Of a stretch of 5,148 nucleotides of DNA, positions 1-5,148 are shown one piece after another. The stretch's first letter is position 1. The number at the start of each line of letters is the position of its first letter. The stretch is from Planctomycetia bacterium. GTDB lineage: Bacteria; Planctomycetota; Planctomycetia; Pirellulales; UBA1268. The notes under the pieces were generated by a model, which worked only from the letters and a program-made list of their open reading frames with translations, was not told the origin of the DNA and did no database searches. The translations under genes were made by a program, and so were the position numbers. The DNA is taken from positions 1-5,148 of the forward strand of contig RFPF01000234.1 of assembly GCA_009926295.1 (NCBI GenBank). The letters run 5' to 3'.

Positions 1-789
1 CCCGGTATCGAGGAAATACAGCTTCGGAGCCTTGACGAGCGGCCTGCCGGACGGCGGCCGCCACGGCCGCAGGAGCGCGACGATTCCCGCCTCGACGAGC
101 GAGTCGAGCCAGATCGCGGCGGTCGAGGGCACGATGCCGATCTCGCGGGCGAGTTCCGCCTTGTTGAGCAGCCGTCCGGAGCGGAACGCGGCCGCCCGCA
201 GGAACCGCTCGAATGCATGGACGCTGTCGACGCGGATCTGCTCGGGCAGGTCGTGGGCGAGATGATCTGCGACCAGTCCGCGCATGAACTCTCCGATGTC
301 GCGGTGTGGCGCGGCGTACAGCGCCGGGTACCCCCCCCGCAGCAGCCGCTCCCCGAGCGTCAAAGCCGGGTTCGCCGCCGTCGCCTCGGCGTGGCAGAGG
401 CCGTCGATGCGGATCACCCGGACCTCGCCGCGGAACGCCGCGGTTGCGGCGGCCTCGAGGAGGCGTGGCCGGGACCCGACGAGCACGAACCTCGCCTGGG
501 CGGTCGGCCGGTCGGCCATGGCCCGCGCGAGGTGATTGAGCAGCCGCGGTGCCAGGTGCGCGTCGTCTATGACGGTTGGACCGGGATGGGCGGCAAGGAA
601 GGCTGCGGGGTCCAGTTGAGCGATCGCGGTATCGCTGGGGAGAGCCAGAGTGACGTGACGATACGAAGGAAAGGAGGTTTGGGCGAGATGGGTCTTCCCG
701 GTGGCTCTTGGTCCAGTCAGTACGAGTGCGGGTTGGGGTTCGCGTAGCGACGTAAGTTGTTGAGTAACAATGCGTGCGATTGAATCCAT
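1..789 (-). CDS. DUF4143-type AAA/P-loop ATPase, 3' end outside window
   Basis: Reading the minus strand from ATG at 789 gives 263 residues with no stop before the window edge, so the C-terminus is missing. The layout matches the COG1373-like family: an N-terminal P-loop ATPase domain (about 1-135) and a DUF4143 domain (from about 145). Seen directly: Walker A GPRATGKT (26-33), Walker B-like TVIDDAH (72-78), sensor-like FVLVGS (101-106), RGGYP (151-155), a winged-helix-like stretch (about 195-240) and the family signature LVKAPKLYFLDTG (251-263). The start is well fixed: an in-frame TAA lies at 804-802, only 12 nt upstream, with no other ATG between. No Shine-Dalgarno is visible. Unlike most relatives, the second Walker B acidic residue is Asp (VIDD rather than LDE) and Walker A ends KTH. 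The gene follows gatB on the same strand after 85 nt. The first ~50 codons are less GC-rich than the gat genes. Family function is not established; I infer only ATP binding. Confidence 0.85.
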   Translation of the reverse strand, partial: MDSIARIVTQQLTSLREPQPALVLTGPRATGKTHLAQTSFPSYRHVTLALPSDTAIAQLDPAAFLAAHPGPTVIDDAHLAPRLLNHLARAMADRPTAQARFVLVGSRPRLLEAAATAAFRGEVRVIRIDGLCHAEATAANPALTLGERLLRGGYPALYAAPHRDIGEFMRGLVADHLAHDLPEQIRVDSVHAFERFLRAAAFRSGRLLNKAELAREIGIVPSTAAIWLDSLVEAGIVALLRPWRPPSGRPLVKAPKLYFLDTG

Positions 790-791
790 AA

Positions 792-841
792 AAATCGTCG
801 ATTAAATCGAATGTTTTGCATTGTGAACCCAAGCAAAATCG
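792..841 (-). promoter_or_regulatory. AT-rich gap with repeated CGATTT sites, possible control region of the ATPase gene
   Basis: The gap between gatB and the ATPase is much poorer in GC than its flanks. On the minus strand CGATTT occurs three times (841-836, 809-804, 797-792), and an inverted copy of its core lies at 799-803. Together these form two overlapping perfect palindromes: AATCG-T-CGATT (793-803) and TCGATT-A-AATCGA (798-810). Such spacing would suit a dimeric repressor. A -10-like TTTAAT (806-801) lies 11 nt before the ATG, but I find no convincing -35 at normal spacing. A start from it would give an almost leaderless mRNA, which agrees with the missing Shine-Dalgarno. The repeats are seen; the function is inferred. 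Confidence 0.3.
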
Positions 842-852
842 TTCATTTGGGT
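814..852 (-). other. Interleaved inverted repeats compatible with an H-type RNA pseudoknot
   Basis: Read as minus-strand RNA, ACCCAA (852-847) can pair with UUGGGU (832-827), and UUUUGC (838-833) can pair with GCAAAA (819-814). The two 6-bp stems are interleaved, with loops of 8 nt (846-839) and 7 nt (826-820) and no nucleotide between the stems, the usual geometry of an H-type pseudoknot. It begins 22 nt after the gatB stop and ends 24 nt before the ATPase ATG. One stem is mostly A-U. There is no U-run directly after it, so it does not look like a classical intrinsic terminator. Six-base matches can arise by chance in a gap this size, so this stays a candidate. Confidence 0.25.
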
Positions 853-874
853 GAAGTGATTTCGTGGCGGGGTT

Positions 875-2358
875 CTACATCGCCCGAATCAATTCGAGGC
901 AGGTCTGCCTCACCTTGGCCGGATTGACGTTCGGGTTTTTCTTCTTCGCCTGCCCGATCAGGCCCGCCGCCGCCTGCTCCTTGCCCCCCCGCACGTCCGC
1001 CACGATCTTCGGGTTCTCGGCGAGCAGTTCCCGGCACAGCGCGACGAGATCGGCGTCGTCCACGACGGCGATCCCGAGCGACGCCACCACGTCCGCCACG
1101 CTCCGGCCGGACGCCAGCATCTCGGCGAAGATCTCCCGGCCGCGGCTGGTGTCGAACTCCCCCTTCTGGACGCGTCCGATGAGGTCGGCGAGCGCCTCGG
1201 GCCGGACCGGGAACGCATCGATCGACTCGCCGCGTTCGTTGAGCGTCCGCAGCACGTCCTGCTGCAGCCAGTTGCTCGCCACTTTCCCCTCGCCGACCCG
1301 CGTGGCCACGTCCTCGAAGTAGGCCACGATGTCGCGGCCCTGGTTGACGAGCACGTCGGCGTCGTAGGGCGAAATCCGCCACTTGGCCGCGAGTGTTCCC
1401 CGCAGCACCGCGGGCGGCTCGCCCATCGAAGCCCGAACCTCCGCCAGCTGCCGCTCGTCGACCGTCACCGGCACGAGGTCGGGGTCGGGAAAGTAGCGGT
1501 AGTCGCTCGACTCTTCCTTGTGTCGCTGCGCGCGGGTGACCCCCGCGGGATCGTCCCAGCCGCGGGTCTGCTTGGGAGTCGTCCCGAGTTCGGCCTTGGT
1601 GGCCTGCCATTCGTCGTACTGGCGCACGGCCTCGTACGCAAGAGCCCGTTCGACCGAGCGGAACGAGTTCATGTTCTTGATCTCGACGATCGGCGTCTTG
1701 GCGATGCGGCCGTCGGGCTGCGGGATGTGCAGGTTGACGTTGGCGTCAACCCTCAGGCTCCCCTCCTGCATGTTGCAGTCGCTGACTCCCAGGTAGACGA
1801 GGAGGAGCTTCAGCTCGTTGAGCCAGGCACGCGCCTCCTGCGGCGAGCGCAGGTCGGGCTGGGTGACGATCTCGCACAGCGGCGTGCCGGCGCGATTCAG
1901 GTCGATTCGGCTGTCGGCCGTGCCGGCGGCCTCGTCGTGCATGCTCTTGCCCGCGTCCTCCTCGAGGTGCACGCGCACGATGCCGACGTTCCGCACGAAG
2001 CCGCCCTTCGGGTCGGTCACCTCGAGGTGGCCGTCGGATGAGAAGGGCAGGTCGTACTGGCTGATCTGGTAGCCCTTGGGGAGGTCGGGATAGAAGTAGT
2101 TCTTGCGGTCCCACTTGGTGAACGCCGCGATGCGGCACCCGAGCGCCAGGGCCGCCTTGAGCGCCAGCGTGAAGGCGGTGCGGTTCATCACCGGCAGCGA
2201 GCCGGGCAGGCCGAGGCACACCGGGCAGACCTGCGTGTTGGGGGCCGCCCCGAACCTCGTCGAGCAGCCGCAGAAAAGCTTCGTCCGCGTCTGCAGCTGG
2301 ACGTGCACCTCCAGGCCGATGACGGTCGTGTAGGGCTCGGACGTGGCGGCGGAAGCCG

Positions 2359-2362
<4 letters not shown>
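875..2362 (-). CDS. gatB: Asp-tRNA(Asn)/Glu-tRNA(Gln) amidotransferase subunit B
   Basis: GatB is the kinase and tRNA-binding subunit of GatCAB. It phosphorylates the side chain of Glu or Asp on misacylated tRNA so that ammonia from GatA can amidate it. The 495 residues fit the family (about 475-500). Visible motifs: YTTVIGLEVHVQL (11-23); a Zn-type knuckle with C31, C33, C46 and C49 (CGC and CPVC); WDRKNYFYPDLPKGYQISQ (84-102); EEDAGK (134-139); GTPLCEIVTQPD (159-170); DYRYFPDPDL (287-296). The helical, YqeY-like tail that contacts tRNA fills roughly 335-495. I chose ATG at 2362: it overlaps the gatA stop as ATGA, a GGAG lies 8 nt upstream, and conserved sequence begins at residue 11. The open frame continues upstream to 2500, but that part is non-conserved and inside gatA. 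The four cysteines of the zinc knuckle are intact. TAG stop at 877-875. Confidence 0.97.
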
Positions 2363-3864
<1,502 letters not shown>

Positions 3865-3879
3865 GGGCGGAGTGGCGGA

Positions 3880-4182
3880 TCAGGCCGCCCCCGACTCGCC
3901 GAGGACGGCGGGCACGAGGAAAAACTCGCCGTCGTGGCGGGGCGCCGACTGGAGGGCGGCGGCCGTGGTGAGCGACGGGGCAGGCTCGTCGTCACGAAAC
4001 ACGTTCTGCGTGTCGAGCGGATGGGCGAGCGGCGGCACCGCCGCGGTGTCGAGCTCGTCGAGCAGCGACACGAAGCCCACGATCTTGGAAAGCTCGCTCG
4101 TCATGGTGTCGAGTTCGGCGTCGGAGAGCTCGAGCCGCGCGAGCATCGCGACCTTGGCGACATCCTGCCGGGCGAGCGTCAT
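3880..4182 (-). CDS. gatC: Asp-tRNA(Asn)/Glu-tRNA(Gln) amidotransferase subunit C
   Basis: GatC is the small, belt-like subunit that wraps around GatA and GatB and stabilises the complex. The 100-residue product matches the usual length of 90-105. It shows the N-terminal helix pattern DVAKVAMLARLELSDAEL (7-24), the helix with LSKIVGFVSLLDELDT (31-46), VPPLAHPLDTQNVFRDDEP (49-67) and the C-terminal APRHDGEFFLVPAVL (80-94), which carries the conserved AP...FF.VP signature. I chose ATG at 4182, where family similarity starts and a strong GAGGAGG precedes it. The frame stays open upstream to about 4512, but that stretch overlaps rpmB in another frame and has no similarity to GatC. It lies 29 nt after the rpmB stop and 15 nt before gatA, so an operon is very likely. 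Confidence 0.95.
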   Translation of the reverse strand: MTLARQDVAKVAMLARLELSDAELDTMTSELSKIVGFVSLLDELDTAAVPPLAHPLDTQNVFRDDEPAPSLTTAAALQSAPRHDGEFFLVPAVLGESGAA

Positions 4183-4193
4183 GGCGGGTGAAG

Positions 4194-4200
4194 CCTCCTC
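4194..4200 (-). promoter_or_regulatory. Shine-Dalgarno of gatC (GAGGAGG)
   Basis: GAGGAGG on the minus strand lies 11 nt before the gatC ATG, in the short rpmB-gatC gap. It is the clearest ribosome-binding site in the window and supports the ATG at 4182 over the longer in-frame extension. The neighbours gatA and the ATPase gene have no such site. Confidence 0.7.
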
Positions 4201-4211
4201 GCGCGGGCCGT

Positions 4212-4532
4212 CTAGGGGCGGGCGCGCGGACCCGACGGCACCACCTCTTCGGCGGCCGCCTTCGCCTTCTCGACCTTGGGCAGCCGGAACGGCGCCTGCT
4301 TGACGAGCTTGGTCACTTTTCCGCCCTTGATGCACTGCGTGCACACGAGGGCCGTTGTGCTGGTGCCCCGCCCGGTGGTGATCCGCAGCCGCTGCAGGTT
4401 CGGCTTGAACTTGCGCCGGGAGATGCCCGTGACCTTCGTGCCGACGCCGCCGAGATACTTCGCCTTGCCGCGCAGGGTGACGGTGTTGCCCATCGAAAAA
4501 CCCTTGCCGCAAACCTCACAGGAACGTGCCAC
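4212..4532 (-). CDS. rpmB: 50S ribosomal protein L28 (bL28), GTG start
   Basis: bL28 is a structural protein of the large ribosomal subunit. The 106-residue product has the family start ARSCEVCGKGF (2-12), the long-loop form RGKAKYLGGVGTKVTG (21-36), and RRKFKPNLQRLRI (39-51), the rRNA-contacting core. The long loop resembles Thermus-type L28 more than the 78-residue E. coli protein. Cysteines C5, C8, C64 and C67 form two CxxC pairs, so it is probably a zinc-binding version. The last 25 or so residues are a Lys/Ala/Pro-rich tail without recognised family features. The start is GTG at 4532, placed directly before the conserved ARSCEVC with a weak AGG 8 nt upstream. A TTG at 4580 would add 16 residues that look non-coding. 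Stop TAG; gatC follows after 29 nt. L28 next to gatC suggests a translation operon. Confidence 0.95.
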   Translation of the reverse strand: MARSCEVCGKGFSMGNTVTLRGKAKYLGGVGTKVTGISRRKFKPNLQRLRITTGRGTSTTALVCTQCIKGGKVTKLVKQAPFRLPKVEKAKAAAEEVVPSGPRARP

Positions 4533-4554
4533 GATGTATGCCTGAAAAGTGCTG

Positions 4555-4576
4555 GTGGAAAGGCTCTGCCTGCCAC
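4555..4576 (-). other. Hairpin in the leader upstream of rpmB
   Basis: On the minus strand GTGG (4576-4573) pairs with CCAC (4558-4555), and inside it AGGC pairs with GCCT around an AGA loop, with a small 1x2 internal bulge between the stems. It sits in the 64-nt gap between the hisN-like stop and the rpmB GTG, 22 nt before the start codon. It is followed by no U-tract, so I do not call it a terminator. A regulatory leader structure is possible, since ribosomal protein operons are often controlled this way, but nothing in the sequence proves it. Confidence 0.3.
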
Positions 4577-4580
4577 GCAA

Positions 4581-4608
4581 AGAATACTGGATCGCGTCAG
4601 ATCCGCAA
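4581..4608 (-). promoter_or_regulatory. Weak candidate sigma-70-like promoter for rpmB-gatCAB
   Basis: On the minus strand TTGCGG (4608-4603) and TATTCT (4586-4581) are separated by 16 nt, giving 3/6 and 4/6 matches to the housekeeping consensus. It overlaps the end of the hisN-like gene and would start transcripts near 4574, giving a leader of about 40 nt for rpmB. The match is poor and planctomycete promoters are not well described, so the alternative that rpmB is transcribed from a promoter upstream of the hisN-like gene stays open. Confidence 0.25.
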
Positions 4609-5148
4609 GAGCCCGAGCGCGGCCTCGTGCAGCCTGCCGTTGGTGGCCAGGCCGTCGCCGGAGTCGATCCGCTGGCGGCCCTGCCAGTCGGTGAACATTC
4701 CGCCGGCCTCCACGATCACCGTCTCGACGGCCGCGGCATCCCACGAGTTCATCAGCGGGTCGATCATGACGTCGGCCCTGCCCGTCGCGACGAGCAGGTA
4801 GCCGTAGCCGTCGCCCCAGGTGCGGATCACGCCGCAGGCGGACTCCACCCGCTCGCGCGACCGCGTGCCCGCCGCGGCGTCGGGGCGACGGGAGAACGAG
4901 GTGAAGTCGCTGGAGCAGCACAGCCCCTCCGCCAGCGCCCCCCGCGTCGACACCCGCGCGGGCACCGCGGGGCTGCCGTCGCGCACGTGCCAGGCACCGC
5001 CGCCGGCCGAGGCGTACACCGTCTCCCCGAGGGCCGGGATCGAGATCACCCCCGCCACGCCGCGGCCGGCATGGCGGCACGCCACGAGCGTGGCCCAGAG
5101 CGGCACCCCGCGGATGAACGACTTGGTGCCGTCGATGGGGTCGACGAT
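4597..5148 (-). CDS. hisN: Histidinol-phosphatase / inositol monophosphatase family enzyme, 5' end outside window
   Basis: The visible 183 residues are the C-terminal two thirds or so of a Mg-dependent phosphatase of the inositol monophosphatase fold (full members about 260 residues). The first codon in the window already lies inside the metal-binding motif IVDPIDGTKSFIRGVPLW, whose two Asp residues bind metal. The second signature is MNSWDAAAVETVIVEAGG, with its metal-binding Asp at visible residue 137, followed by FTDWQG. RTWGDGYGYLLVATGRADVM is typical of the HisN branch, which removes phosphate from histidinol phosphate in histidine synthesis. Related branches (inositol-1-phosphatase, CysQ-type nucleotidases) share the main motifs, so the substrate is less certain than the fold. 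The usual NPWD is NSWD here, a mild change. The N-terminus with the remaining metal-binding Glu is not visible. Stop TGA at 4599-4597, 64 nt before rpmB. Confidence 0.85.
   Translation of the reverse strand: MVDPIDGTKSFIRGVPLWATLVACRHAGRGVAGVISIPALGETVYASAGGGAWHVRDGSPAVPARVSTRGALAEGLCCSSDFTSFSRRPDAAAGTRSRERVESACGVIRTWGDGYGYLLVATGRADVMIDPLMNSWDAAAVETVIVEAGGMFTDWQGRQRIDSGDGLATNGRLHEAALGLLRI

Noticed and set aside
217..747. Plus-strand open frame of 176 codons opposite the ATPase gene
   Set aside because: The minus strand encodes clear P-loop and DUF4143 motifs across this whole stretch; the plus-strand product shows no family signature.
827..852. Intrinsic terminator of the gat operon
   Set aside because: The 6-bp ACCCAA/TTGGGT stem is weak, has a 14-nt loop and is not followed by a T-run on the transcribed strand.
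4183..4512. Upstream extension of gatC by 110 codons
   Set aside because: It overlaps rpmB out of frame, has no GatC similarity, and the strong GAGGAGG before 4182 marks the real start.

Overview
The window reads as ordinary chromosome from a high-GC bacterium. Planctomycetota is my best guess. I base that on the L28 protein, which combines a long GGVGTKVTG-type loop with two CxxC pairs, and on the style of the GatA and GatB sequences. This is recall of family sequences, not a search. Every gene I can support lies on the minus strand, so transcription runs from high to low coordinates. The many long plus-strand open frames are GC-rich shadows.

Layout in the direction of transcription: (1) the C-terminal part of a histidinol-phosphatase/inositol-monophosphatase family enzyme (hisN-like), cut by the window edge at 5148; (2) rpmB, ribosomal protein L28, starting at GTG; (3) gatC, (4) gatA and (5) gatB, the three subunits of the tRNA-dependent amidotransferase, packed with gaps of 29 nt and 15 nt and a 4-base ATGA overlap; (6) an 85-nt AT-rich gap; (7) the first 263 residues of a DUF4143-type P-loop ATPase, which runs off the window at position 1.

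Genes 2 to 5 look like one translation operon. L28 is a structural part of the 50S subunit. GatCAB converts misacylated Glu-tRNA(Gln) and/or Asp-tRNA(Asn) to the correct amidated form. The hisN-like gene is 64 nt upstream of rpmB and may be co-transcribed, or a weak candidate promoter over its stop codon may separate it. The ATPase is the only accessory-looking gene; its role is unknown.

I do not see a clearly new biological system. The points most worth a second look are a 24-nt tandem duplication that lengthens a loop in GatA, the repeat-rich and pseudoknot-compatible gap between gatB and the ATPase, the unusual ATPase motifs, and a hairpin in the rpmB leader.
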